A stretch of 64,000 bases of DNA, from NCBI GenBank assembly GCA_037693485.1, contig CM075350.1:67746001-67810000 (forward strand). The letters are read 5' to 3'. This stretch comes from Kitagawia praeruptora. Lineage: Eukaryota; Streptophyta; Magnoliopsida; Apiales; Apiaceae. A program made the translations under genes and the position numbers. The first letter of the stretch is position 1. Each line of letters opens with the position of its first letter. This document shows positions 10,650-21,840 of this stretch, piece after piece. Under the pieces are notes generated by a model. It did not search any database. It had not been told where the DNA came from and worked only from the letters and a program-made list of their open reading frames with translations.

Positions 10650-12798
10650 AGGCATTTTCATGGGATATGGGCTAGAAAGGACTGCCTACAGAGTCTATAT
10701 CATGGAGCACAAGACAATTGAAGAAAGTGTAAATGTCACATTTGATGAAACCAAGTGTCCAGGATTTCATGAGGATGGTCAAATGCAACCCTTCAGATTT
10801 GAGAATCAAGGATACTTGTAAATAGAAGAATATGTTGATGAAGAACCTAGTCTCACTCAATCAATGGGATATGAGAAAGAATCTGGCAATACTCATAATC
10901 TAAATCAAACCTCAGCCCAATCACAGACAATTTCAGGCATCAATCAACAAGACTGTGAGACTGGAGAAATTGAGCTAAATGAGCAGAACAATGAAAATGG
11001 TGGAGAATCAAATCCTCATATTGATGAAAGACAATCTCATCAAACAAGAAGCTTGCCTCAATCAACAAAGTGGAACAGAGATCATACCAGTAATCTAATT
11101 ATTGGAGATCCCACTACTGGTGTAAGGACAAGGAGGAATATCTCTGTTGACAGCATGTTTTCATGTTTCTTATCTCAAATGGAACCAAAAATAGTTGAAG
11201 AAGCATTGTTGGATTCTGATTGGGTGATGGCCATGCAGGAAGAGCTCAATCAATTTGAAAGAAACAATGTTTGGAAGCTGGTTCCAAGGCCAAAAGGAAA
11301 ATCAGTCATTGAGACAAAATGGGTCTTCAGAAACAAGATAGATGAAAGTGGAAATATGATAAGAAATAAAGCAAGGCTAGTGGCCAAAGGTTACTGTCAA
11401 CAGGAAGGGATAGACTATGACGAAACATTTGCACCTGTTGCCAGACTTGAAGCCATAAGAATTTTCTTAGCCTTTGCTGCACACTGCAAATTCAAGGTAT
11501 TTCAAATGGATGTCAAAAGTGCCTTTCTAAATGGAGAATTAGAAGAAGAAGTGTATGTTGAACAGCCTCCTGGATTTGAGAATGACAAACTGCATAATTT
11601 TGTCTACAAGCTGTTCAAGGCTCTATATGGCTTAAAACAAGCACCAAGAGCCTGGTATGACACACTATCCACTTTTCTCCTGGAAAATCAATTTGTAAGA
11701 GGTATGGTGGATAAAACTTTATTCTATAAATACCATGGCAAAGACATCATCCTTGTGCAGATATATGTTGATGACATAATTTTTGGTTCAACAAACGAAA
11801 AATTGTGTGAAAAGTTCTCATCTCTAATGAGAAACAAGTATGAAATGAGCATGATGGGAGAATTAGCATTCTTTCTTGGTCTTCAAATCTATCAGAAGAA
11901 GGATGGAATCTTCATCTGTCAATCTAAGTATGTCAAAGAACTTCTCAAGAAGTTTAACTTAGAAGATTCATCACCTGCCAAGACACCTATCTCAATAGCC
12001 ACCAAATTAGAGTTAGATCCTAAAGGCAAGAAAGTGGATTCTAGTACCTACAGAGGCATGGTTGGATCATTGCTTTACTTAACAGCAAGCAGGCCAGACA
12101 TAATGTTTGCTACATGTCTTTGTGCAAGGTTTCAGGCTGATCCAAAAGAATCACACTTAGTTGCAATTAAAAGAATCTTTAGGTATCTCAAAGGCACCCC
12201 AAATCTAGGTCTTTGGTACCCTAGGGAAACTGGATTTGATCTAATTGGATATTCTGATTCAGACTATGCTGGCTGCAAGATTGACAGAAAAATTACTACA
12301 GGAAGCTGTCAATTTCTTGGGGGGAGATTGGTGTCATGGTTCAGTAAGAAGCAACACTCAGTTTCAACATCAACTGCAGAAGCTGAATATATTGCAGCTG
12401 GAAGTTGCTGTGCACAAATACTTTGGATGAAGAATCAATTAATGGATTATGGACTAGAGTTGTCAAATATTCCTATCTACTGTGACAACACTAGTGCCAT
12501 AGCCATATCAGACAATCCAGTTCAACACTCCAGAACAAAACATATTGATATAAGGCATCATTTCATCAGGGAGCATGTTGAAAAGGGAGATGTAAAATTG
12601 GTTTATGTTCCAACAGATAAGCAACTTGCAGATATATTCACCAAGCCACTGGATGAAGCAACATTTACCAGGTTGGTGAGTGAATTGGAAATGCTAAATC
12701 AGGTAAGACTATCTAACTGGTTTGTCAATTCTCAGTCGCAGCTCATGACAGAAACTTTCAAGGTAATGTCACTAGAAGGTACTGTCATGAGAAGTTAA
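10615..12798 (+). pseudogene. Copia-1 pol, second part: reverse transcriptase and RNase H
   Basis: A short segment (10615-10821) holds KGIFMGYGLERTAYRVY, the end of the integrase region, then a TAA at 10819-10821. The frame reopens through 12798. RT landmarks are NKARLVAKGYCQQEGIDYDE, MDVKSAFLNGELEEEVYVEQ, and the catalytic QIYVDDIIFGSTN (YVDD). RNase H includes GYSDSDYAGC, STAEAEYIAAG and CDNTSAIAISDNPVQHSRTK. Catalytic residues are intact, so this half looks functional apart from the stop at 10819. The IIFGSTNEKLC and MSMMGELAFFLGL phrases fit the SIRE/Maximus lineage. The protein ends about 45 residues after the usual ADIFTKPLDE block, with an added tail that again carries CTGTCA motifs. 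Confidence 0.9.
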
Positions 12799-12825
12799 GG
12801 TTCTAGGTGCTACTTGTTCAGACAG

Positions 12826-12968
12826 CATGTTTGCTATGACTATGCTAAAAGGATTTTTAGATATCATGTTTGCTATGACTATGCTAAAAGGATTTTTAGA
12901 TATCATGTTTGCTATGACTATGCTAAAAGGATTTTTAGATATCATGTTTGCTATGACTATGCTAAAAT
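12826..12968 (+). repeat. 39-bp tandem repeat, about 3.7 copies
   Basis: The unit begins catgtttgctatgactatgc and repeats with starts at 12826, 12865, 12904 and 12943. Copies are essentially identical, so the array is young. At 39 bp the period is 13 codons, and a short plus-strand ORF (12814-13023) reads a repeated HVCYDYAKRIFRY peptide. This lies just after the end of pol. Confidence 0.92.
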
Positions 12969-13334
12969 AGTTTTACATGTCTGTCTTAATACAGTTTTAA
13001 AAAATCAAGTGTCCTTAACTTAAGTTATGTATGAACAGTGACAGCATGATTTTGCACTTAGTTTATTGTCAGATAAACTTACTGTCACTCATTAAACTGA
13101 TTGACAGAAATGTTGTTAGCGCATAGGTTGCTATCAATGAAAGTTGCTGTCACGAGAAATTGCTGTCAAAAATAGTAGAAAGAAAGAAAAACGCACAGGT
13201 TACTGTCAATGAAAGTTGCTGTCACGAGAAGTTGCTGTCAAAGATAGTGGGGAGATATAAATTTACTTACAGTAATTTATATATATATATATATATAAAC
13301 TTAATCCACCAATCCACGATCTAGTAGCAACTGG
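12969..13334 (+). repeat. Post-pol spacer rich in CTGTCA/TGACAG
   Basis: No gene is seen. The spacer carries many copies of ctgtca or tgacag. It also holds a 57-bp near-duplicate at 13119-13175 and 13191-13247 (offset 72), each with gttgctgtcacgaga. A (TA)n run occupies about 13278-13297. The position between pol and ORF3 matches the TCCTGA-rich spacer of Copia-2. Confidence 0.7.
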
Positions 13335-13418
13335 CACGTGATACAGCAAGTGCGGTTAATGGGTAAAATCATTACTACACGTTCAATTAAGACAGGTTAA
13401 ATCGATTCATCTTATAAA
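13335..13418 (+). promoter_or_regulatory. Candidate internal promoter of Copia-1 ORF3
   Basis: A G-box (cacgtg, 13335-13340), the string ggttaatgggt at about 13354-13364, and a TATA-like ttataaa (13412-13418) precede the ORF3 ATG at 13522. That would leave a pyrimidine-rich leader of about 75 bases. The string ggttaatgggt is also found upstream of ORF3 in Copia-2 (about 45976-45986, minus strand). Separate transcription of ORF3 is inference. Confidence 0.4.
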
Positions 13419-13521
13419 CTGAATCTACCGTTTAATCTACTATCAATTTCATTTGCAAAACCTTTCAACTTTATGCATCCAAAAATCGCATTTTCTCTCT
13501 CATTTTTCAAAGCATTCATCA

Positions 13522-16227
13522 ATGGCACCTAAACAAAGTATTGCTCAAACCAACTTTGCTGGTATCTTCTCTCCTAGTGATGCTGGTGAAAGCTTCAAAG
13601 GACTTATTTCCTTCATAAATAAATCCTACCTAGGTCATGCAATAATCTCAACCCCTAAAATCAATATTGATAGAATTGAAAAGTTCTGGAAATCAGCCAG
13701 TGTTCAAGGAACTGAAGAGGATGAAGCAATTAACTTCAAAATAGATGATGCAAGCCATACTCTCTCAGTCAAGGATATCAATAATGCCTTGGGTATTGTT
13801 TTGGCCAGTGGAGAAAGCTTTCAGGAACTAGCAAATGATGACACTCTGAAGAGGTTCTTTCTGAAGATTGGGTATTCAGGTTCTAAACTTGAAGAAACCT
13901 CTGATAAATGGTATCAAACGGGAGAAATGGACAGGAAGTATCTGAGAAAGGAGTGGAGCATGATCTTTGATGTTATGGTGAAGGTGTTCTCTACTAAGTC
14001 TACTGGCTGGAATGGAATACCATCATATATCAAGAAACTTACTCATTCTTTAATCCATGGATACAAGGTGAACGTTGGAAAGCTGGTCATGGCACAGTTG
14101 AAAAGCGCCATAGGCAAAAAGGTATCCATATACCCTCGCTTTTTAACTATGTGTATTAATCATATTTGTGGAAATGTTGAAGATGCACCTAATACTGAGG
14201 AATGCCCTGTTTTGAAGAAAAACACACACACATCTCTCAACACACAAAATTTGAATGCAAATATTCCACTATGTCTCACACAACACATGGTTAATCAAGT
14301 GCCCAACCTTGATTTTCCATTACCTACAGGGTACACTGTTTTCACACTTGAGAATGAGACTGAATTAGACCCAAATTCAGTTAACCCACATTCTACACCA
14401 TACATTCCACCTAGGGACTCTAGACTGCCCAAAGCCCTTAAAATGGCCAAACAGGAATCCAAGAAAAGAACCCTAGAGAGTGCAACTGGTGAAAATGTTG
14501 TGAGTCAAGAGGGAGTTACTGCACCTAGTGTAGCAAATAAGGATGGTAGTGAAATGGAACCCACAGTAGCCCCTTCTGAGCCTAAGAAGAAGAGAGCTAG
14601 AAGGGCCAAGGTTACTGTCAGCCACTCTACAGTTTCCCAAAAGACTGTAGAGGATGATAGGGACATAAACTCATCTCTAGGTGCCTCTTCTCAACAAGAG
14701 GCATCTATTGAAATTGGCCTGTCTCCCAAGGCACCTTGTAAAGAGTCTGCACAAACTCAAGAACTCACTCTTGAGGAACCTGTATTTGAAGATACACACA
14801 TAGAGATAGAGCACAGTGAGGAATTCACTCATACTGTTGATGTTCCACAATCTTTTTCTGTGGAACAGCCAATTAATCAATCTGAACTTTAAACTTCTTC
14901 TTTCATTCCTACATCTGTTGTTTCTTCTGAACAACCTAGAGAGGGGGACAGTACCAACCCCTCAGGTTTTGATCATCCATCTCAAATCATGGATGAGCCC
15001 CCATCTAGTGGTCCACAAGAACCCATTTCTCAAAGTGAAATGGATACCACTCCATCAAACACTGGATTAGATCAAGATGAAAATTTGTCAGAAATTGAAA
15101 CAACCAGCATCTTAATCGATTCCCTCAAAGCATCTTACCCTAGGGAAGTTGCTGTCACAGCCAAAGATGCTGTCAATGACAAACCAGAAGGTGCTGTCAA
15201 ACAATCAAGTGACAGTATCATTCTGACAAAAGATGCTGTCAAAGGTCTCTCTAAAGCTGCTGTCAACACACCTTCTGACAGTAACTTATTGGTGAAAGAT
15301 GCTGTCAACCCTGCTCAACCTCAATATCAGGAAGGATTAATTGAGGACATCTCTGATGATGACATGCCACTCTCCAAGGCTTTTAAGGTAAAATCTAAAT
15401 CACCTTTCTCTTCATTGCATGTTATTACTGCTCATACACATGCATCTAGGATGAGTGAGGGAGAGCAAAAGAAAAGAGAGATAAAAGAAAAGAGAAGTGA
15501 GCCTAAAAATGAGAGGCAGCCAAATGTGCTGGCAAAAGGAGAGGGACTTGAGCATGTCCAGAGTGAAATTGAGGGAGCCATTCAATAAAAGGCATTAGGC
15601 CTTGAGGGATTTATTGTGAGTGGTGATGAGATCAACAGAAAAGACACTGAGAGTGTGAGAACCCCAACAGCCTCCATGCCCCAGACTTATCCTCAACCTC
15701 CAAAGAGGCTTAGGTCTGGTGGTCCTTCTACATTCACAAATGACAGGCTCCTAGCTATTGAGAATCGATGTGCTACAATGGAGAGCCAGCTAGACACCCT
15801 ATCATCTACTGTGAAGACTGGTTTTGCTGAAATTCAAGCCACCCTGCTATCACTTTCTTCCTTGATTCAAGATGCCAACTTAACTAAGGGGGAGAAAGTA
15901 ATAGATCAGAAAAAGGCTGAGCAACCAGAAAGGAAAATGGAGTTACAAGGGGAAGCTGAAAGACAGGGGGAACAAAGGAGTAAGGGGGAGCAAAAAGATA
16001 CTGTTATAGCCTCTAGAACTGATGAACTGATTGAAACTGAAGTAGATGGGGAGAAAATGCTAGTATCTGAGGAAGTATTGAAACTGATACAAAGAAATAA
16101 AGCATCTTCCATCAAAATTAGTGAACCAGTTCCTGAAAAGAAAAATCTACTTTGGAGAGGCTTTGGAGAGAAAAGGAGGAGTCAAACAGGATGGGTAAAG
16201 GCAAGGGTAAGCTGCCTGAATATGTGA
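13522..16227 (+). pseudogene. Copia-1 ORF3 (Sirevirus post-pol or 'env-like' region), N-terminal part
   Basis: The ATG at 13522 opens MAPKQSIAQTNFAGIF. One frame then runs to 16227 with in-frame TAA stops at 14890 and 15586. Residues 30-220 look like a folded domain (FKGLISFINKSYLGHAII, then KEWSMIFDVMVKVFS and YPRFLTMCINHICGN). The rest is low-complexity, polar and charged, with repeats such as KDAVN and KDAVK encoded by GATGCTGTCAA. A coiled-coil segment (MESQLDTLSSTVKTGFAEIQ) lies near 15780. I see no convincing signal peptide or membrane helix, so 'env-like' is a positional label only. Copia-2 has a related start (FHPIMDFLVNGPLSYAL). Function is unknown. Confidence 0.7.
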
Positions 16228-17201
16228 ATTCTTCAGAGTTGGTTACTTGGACTGATGGAAGCACATATTCTCAAGAAGAAGCTGATTCTATAATGATAAG
16301 TCATATGGAGAGCACTTTGAATAATAAGGATGAGGAATTTAACACTCTGGTGAATGAAGCAATCACAGAAACTGGTGGAAAACCTGCTAAGTTGGCAGAA
16401 GCTTTGAAAGAAAAGATTGTCAATCTTTCTGTAAAAATTAGCTCAAAGAAAAGGTGGGCAGTTGAAGTGTTTCTGAAGAGTGGACATTCAATATTCATAA
16501 CAATGCAACTGCTAGAAACTTTCTCTGCCAGAGTGCAATACATCCTTGGGATTCTTGTCAAGAAAAAGTCTACCATTTTTTATGAAAGTCTCTATATGCA
16601 ACTGAGTACAATGGTTAACAACAAACTTCCAGAAATATGTCTCCAGCCATATGGTGTAAGCTTTAAACAGACAATAGCCAAAGGAACTAAAGGACTTGGG
16701 TTCTTAACTCTTGAAGGCAAAACATCTCTACAAAGTAAAGTCATCATGGATGTACTTAAGTTGTTGCTGAAAGCACCCATCACCAAGGAAAGGATTCAAG
16801 CAGTTAAAGATATCCACAAGATAATGGCAAAGAGAGATATGGAATACAGTGTCAAAATTAAGAAGCTCATTGCCAAAGCAAACGAAAGCAGAAATGCTCA
16901 AGGTGGAAAATGCTCCTTTGATGACACCTTGGATAAAGATGGTGATGATAATGAAGATGGAGGCAAAGCTGGAGGAGCTAAAGAGTCAGAAAATGGAAAC
17001 TCTTCAAAAGAGCAATCCCAAGCTAAAGAAGCTGAGCCAAATGAAACTTCAGAAGCTCCTGGAACAAGCAAGAAAAATGAAGAAAAGGAGAAAGAAGAGG
17101 AGATACTTGAAGCATTAGAAATTAACCAAGCAGAAATGGAAATTGACAGTATGTATTCTGAAAAAAGATACTGTCAACAAAGATGCTGTCAAGAATGTTA
17201 A
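16152..17201 (+). pseudogene. Copia-1 ORF3, middle part after a frameshift
   Basis: Another frame takes over near 16180-16220 and continues ORF3 with PEYVNSSELVTWTDGSTYSQ. A helical, probably globular stretch follows (VEVFLKSGHSIFITMQLLE...VQYILGILVKKKST). The end is Lys/Glu-rich (16940-17130). The frame is lost again near 17150, inside a cluster of GATACTGTCAA-type motifs. No known domain is recognised. The element's 3' neighbour segments carry on the same polar style, which supports one ancestral ORF broken by indels rather than separate genes. Confidence 0.6.
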
Positions 17202-18455
17202 CAAAGATGCTGTCGAGGATCCTATGAAAGATACTGTCAATGATCCTACTATCAAAACATCCAAGACAGTAAGAATCAAAAGAAAGTCAAACAGACCAAA
17301 AAGGGGAAAGACTGTCTATTCTGGTCAAAGAAAATCTACAGGTCTAGGGCTTAAGAAACCAATCATGAGCAGAAGAATGAACAGCCTGGAACAACTTCAA
17401 GAGAAAGCCAAAGAACCAATCACTTTTGTATCTATAGAGTTGGATGAGTCAAAAGAAAAGGTCACAAGATACATTCTATGGGAAAACAAAGAAAGATTGA
17501 TTATGGTAGAACCTGATTTCACTCAGATATCAAAATTAAAAGTAATATCCAATAGTCTAGTTCAAACTCAAGCATTTGTAAGAAGAAGAATTGATTATTT
17601 CAATTTGGAAAGAATGGTTGAACTTTTGGAAAGCTATGGTGATATCTCTGAAAAGATCATGGATCCTGTTCGAAAGTACCTTGCAATCAGAAATGCTGAA
17701 TTCACTGAAAGCATGGTGACTGGACACTTCAAAATGCTGAAGATGTTTTTGAAGCTCTAGGTCTGGAAAATGAAGAAGATAATCCTATCCCTGAGTATGA
17801 CTGGAATGAAATGGAGAAACCTTATTCAAAGCAAGAGATGGATAGGTATGAGGCAGAGCAGAAATTCAGAGAAGAATTAGCTTTAAGACAAAAATCTCGT
17901 CAACAGATAGAAGATGAGATTGAAGCTCAAATGAAGGAAAGCTGGAGTAAACTCAACGAGGTCAACAGCAGTGGATTAAACTATCAGCCAATTGTACTGG
18001 ACAATCCTCTGAGAATCAAATATGGCAAAGAAGAAATCTACATAGACAACTTTTCTAAGTTGAAGACCAGTGTGCTAAAAGAACTGTACTGGCAAGTGAT
18101 AGGATCATCTAACAAACTTGAAGCACTATGTTCTTGGGAGCTAGATATGATTTTTGATCAAAGGAAAGGAGAGAATCCCAGCTTGGACAGACAAAGAAGG
18201 GAAACTTTAAATCAGCTTCCTGGCAGAAGATTCAAGATGGAGGGAGATGTGTTGAAATTCAGATCAATAGTAAAGCAAAATGTTTATTGGATGGAACTCA
18301 AAGATGTATTAAACACTACTTCCTCAATGATCAGAAAATACATCGTGGAAAATGAAGATGATGCACAGTCCCCTGAAGAAAAGGAGTTAATTGAAAATCT
18401 CAGAAGAGCTCTGAGGGAAAAGGAGCAAGGCGAAAGTTCAAATCAAGCTAAGTAA
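17143..18455 (+). pseudogene. Copia-1 ORF3, C-terminal part in two frames
   Basis: The first piece (17143-17760) begins in a repeat of KDTVN/KDAVK and contains RYILWENKERLIMVEPDF. A frameshift near 17730 moves to the frame ending at 18455 (TAA). The last domain contains NPLRIKYGKEEIYIDNFSKL and LKELYWQVIGSSNKLEAL. This resembles the end of Copia-3 ORF3 (NPYIIEYKKYGRNVKIRMDY...GSPLIEEL), so the C-terminal domain is shared between two Sirevirus families. From 13522 to 18455 ORF3 would be about 1,640 codons, large for this lineage. Function is unknown. Confidence 0.65.
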
Positions 18456-18620
18456 AGATTTTTTTTCTTGATTTTTAATTATGAACTTTTATGATACACT
18501 GTTTGAAAACAATCCAGTTTAATCATTGTTCAGAAATGAAGAGTTTATTCTTTCTGATCTATGTTAGTTAAGTTGTCAGCATGATATTTGTAAATTTGTC
18601 CTTATTGTCCATAAAAACAA

Positions 18621-18632
18621 ATTGGGGGAGAT
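18621..18632 (+). other. Copia-1 polypurine tract
   Basis: The sequence attgggggagat abuts the 3' LTR and would prime plus-strand DNA. GGGGGAGAT is also seen, on the minus strand, at the corresponding place in Copia-2 and Copia-3. Confidence 0.88.
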
Positions 18633-19773
18633 TGTTGGGATTTATGGGTGATGGAATAGACAACTTAACTAGTTTTATTGGTATACTTAGTTTTACTAGG
18701 TAGAACATACTGTCATAGCCTGAAGTGTATTCCTGTAATCAAATAAGTACTGTCATGTAATAATTGTAATTCTTGAAAGAAGTTCGATCATGTTTAAGCC
18801 TCAAGAAATACAGAAGTTCGACAACAGGAATAAAAGTTACTGTCAAGTATTGACAGTAAGATTACAAGGAAACAGCATGTTGCAAAGCTCGACAGCAAGT
18901 TTAATTGAGTCGACAGCAAGTTTAATTGAGTCGACAGCAAGTTTCAACTTGACAGCAACATTGGCGGAGATTCTGATGACAGCAACTTTCATATATAGTT
19001 TGCGACATCAAGTTTGGAATTCCTTGACAGCAATCTCTGCGGGAATTCATACTGTCAAACAAAGCACAATCCTTGACAGCAATCTCTGCGGGAAATTCAT
19101 ACTGTCAACCAAAGCATAATTCATTGACAGCAAACTTTGTGGCAAACATACTGTCATATAGAATCAACTTGATTTAGGAATTTTCTAAGTCAAATTAAGC
19201 GACAGAGTACATGTTCAAAAGAAGCAGGCGTGCTGCAACATTCAAACTTTACAGCAAGCTTGAAAGTCTATAACAGAAGCTTGAGAGATCACATGGAGCA
19301 ACCTGTAAAGTATAGAGCAAGATAAATTTAACAACTACTAGATCTGGGTGGCTCAAATGTGGAAAGCATCTAAAATTACTTTATGTGTATCACATGGGAA
19401 TAAATCATGTAATGAGCTGCAAAAAGAATATGACAGCAACTCAACAACCCATGTTGATAGTGATAGTGTAGTAGAAAAAGATCCAACTATCACTCTATAA
19501 ATAGAACACTCTACTGCATGATATAAGTAGTTCTCCACATCTGTAATCTCTTGAGAACTCAAAGCTTGAGAATTATTTTGTTCTCAAGGTTGTAGCAAAA
19601 CTTTGCAAAATAAATAAAACATTTATTTTGTGGAAACATCGTGTTAGATATTACTTGTGATTGCATTTCTTCTACTAGTAAATTACAAACTCTATTTAAG
19701 TTGTTGAAATAGTTTTTGAAATTTATTAGTATTGCATTCAACCCCCCTTCTGCAATACTTTACGGGACCAACA
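18633..19773 (+). repeat. Copia-1 3' LTR (1141 bp)
   Basis: It is co-linear with the 5' LTR over all 1141 bases, with 11 differences by eye. It is followed by the target duplication ttgac at 19774-19778. Confidence 0.95.
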
Positions 19774-20089
19774 TTGACAATTAATTCAAAATTACATTTA
19801 TGAATTGATTTAATTTTTTTTATTATATATATGTATATACATTATAACTATAAATTATAATCTTAATTTACAATTATATACTAGAATTTTTAAAATATTA
19901 TTATGTAATGGTCCGGTTTGGTTTAACTAGTTTAAAAATAATGGAAATAATAACCAAATCATTTATGTGTAAACGATCCGATTGAGTTAAAAAAAGGTTT
20001 GGTTTACTATTTATTTATTTATTTATTTGTAATTAAAAAAAGAAAATAACTATAAAATTAAAAAAAAATAGTAAATGAATTTTTAAAAA
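19774..20089. other. A+T-rich spacer
   Basis: After the ttgac duplication copy this is simple A+T-rich sequence with runs such as (ttta)n near 20010-20025. I see no gene. Confidence 0.5.
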
Positions 20090-20149
20090 TCTATATATCA
20101 ATACTATTATATAAAAGCCGAAACATTAAAAGTTTAGTTGGTCGGTACG

Positions 20150-21440
20150 GTACCTGTTGATTTTACTAATTTACCCTTACTTAATTACAGATAAAATCCA
20201 TCCTACTAACTAACCAATTTCCTTTTTCAGTTTAAACATATAATATATTCCATTTTTCAATAACTAAATAATTTCTTTTTCAGGTAAAATACAATATCTT
20301 TTATATTTTATCTAACAAAAATTTCTCCTTTACTAATTAATTTTCTTTTTTAGATTAAACATATTACCTTTTCTATTTTTCAAAACTAAATAATTTCCTT
20401 TTTCAGGTAAAGTAGAATATCTTTTATATTTTATGAATTTATCTAACTAAAATTTCTCCTTTTTTAAAAGCATTATGACCAATTTTGTTTAATAAAATAA
20501 AATAATTATTTTATAATTACTATTAACTAATTAATTACCATTTTCAGCCAAAACACGTTACCTTTTCTCTTTCTCTAACTAAAATCTCTTTTTTTAAAAT
20601 TATATCACGGACAATTACCTTTTTCAGCCAAAACACGTTACCTTTTCTCTTTTAACTTTAACTAAAATATCTATTTTTCCAATTATATCACTGACGGTTC
20701 TATTTAATAAAAATAAAATAATAATATTATAATATTCATAATTAACTGATTACCTTTTTAGCTAAAACGTATCATTTTTTCCATCTTTTCTACTATGAGC
20801 AATTTTATTTAGTAAAATAACATGATTAAATTATAATTACTATAAACTAATCAATTACCTTTTTTTACATAAATCATTTCACCTTTTTAATTTTCACGTT
20901 ACCTTTCTATTTTCTCTAACAAAAATCTCTCCTATTTTTTTTATCATGAAATCTCTCCTTTTCCAATTATATCACAGGTGATTTTATTTAATAAAACAAA
21001 ATAATATTATAATACTAATAATTAACGGATGACCTTTTTAAGCTAAAACATATCATTTTTTCTATATTTTCTAACTAAAATCCCTATTTTTCTAAAAATA
21101 TCACGGACAACATTAATTTCTCGTTTTCTAAAACATTACGAGTAATTTTATTTAATAAAATAACATAATTAAATTATAATTATTATAAACTAATTAATTA
21201 TCCTTTTCACCTAAAACATGTTACCTTTTAAACTTTCTCTAACTAAGATCTTTTTTTCCCAATTATATCACGGACATTATTTAATAAAATAAAATTATGA
21301 TTTTATAATTATTAACTTTTTCAACTAAAACCTATAATCTTTTCAGTATTATCTAACTAAAATCTCTCATTTTCTAGAAATATCACGGATAACATTTATA
21401 TAATTATTATCAAATCATCTCATTTAAAAATTTAAACCAA
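20150..21440 (+). repeat. Degenerate tandem array, about ten units
   Basis: Phrases like 'ttcagccaaaacacgttacc', 'ctaactaaaatctct', 'atatcacggacaa' and 'tttaataaaataaaata' recur in the same order at roughly 60-170-base spacing. Units are strongly diverged and A+T-rich. Arrays of this kind are common inside non-autonomous Helitrons. Nothing coding is seen. Confidence 0.6.
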
Positions 21441-21840
21441 AAAAATTCATGCTTTTTTTTGAACAAAAAAGAATCAATTCATTAATCAAAAGCCATACGG
21501 CATCTACAAATACAATTGAAAGGACAGACGTTTCAGGGGATCACTGTTGAATCCTTCCTAGAGGCAACCAAGCAATTTGAAGATGATTGAAAGTATGTAC
21601 TAGTAATTTTTTCTCATCGGATTGTTCTGTGCAAACGACCATAGATGCGATCCCATAATAACCTTCATCCCTGAATCAAAACCATGAAAATCTTGCCGAT
21701 CTATAACCTCGATCATGGAACACACCAAAACCCAGTCAAAACAAAAACTCAAACTCTCACAAGGAGAGACTAACAAAACCCAAATAAATTGGGAACTTAT
21801 TGAAACCCAAATAAATTGGGAACTTATTGAAAAAAACAAG
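21441..21840 (-). other. Fragment resembling a LINE 3' end, with a 27-bp duplication
   Basis: A T run at 21442-21449, then 'caattcattaatcaaaagcc', looks like the reversed tail of a LINE (compare 24568-24605). The following 350 bases have more balanced composition than their surroundings but no readable domain. A 27-bp unit containing cccaaataaattgggaactt is present twice (21777-21803 and 21804-21830). Confidence 0.35.

Larger units (their letters stand above)
5648..19773 (+). mobile_element. Copia-1: full-length Sirevirus-type Ty1/copia retrotransposon
   Basis: The element has two 1141-bp LTRs, a methionine-tRNA primer site, a polypurine tract and a perfect 5-bp target duplication (ttgac at 5643-5647 and 19774-19778). 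The order gag, protease, integrase, RT, RNase H is copia-type. The RT block IIFGSTNEKLCEKFSSLM with MSMMGEL, plus a long ORF between pol and the 3' LTR, are Sirevirus features. By eye the LTRs differ at 11 of 1141 sites (10 transitions, no gaps), about 99% identity, so insertion was recent. All three coding regions are nevertheless broken. TGACAG/CTGTCA hexamers are scattered through the LTRs, parts of the coding DNA and the spacer after pol. Confidence 0.93.

Noticed and set aside
13522..18455. Reading ORF3 as a true viral envelope gene
   Set aside because: I saw no signal peptide, transmembrane helix or cleavage site. The 'env-like' label is only positional, by analogy with Sireviruses.
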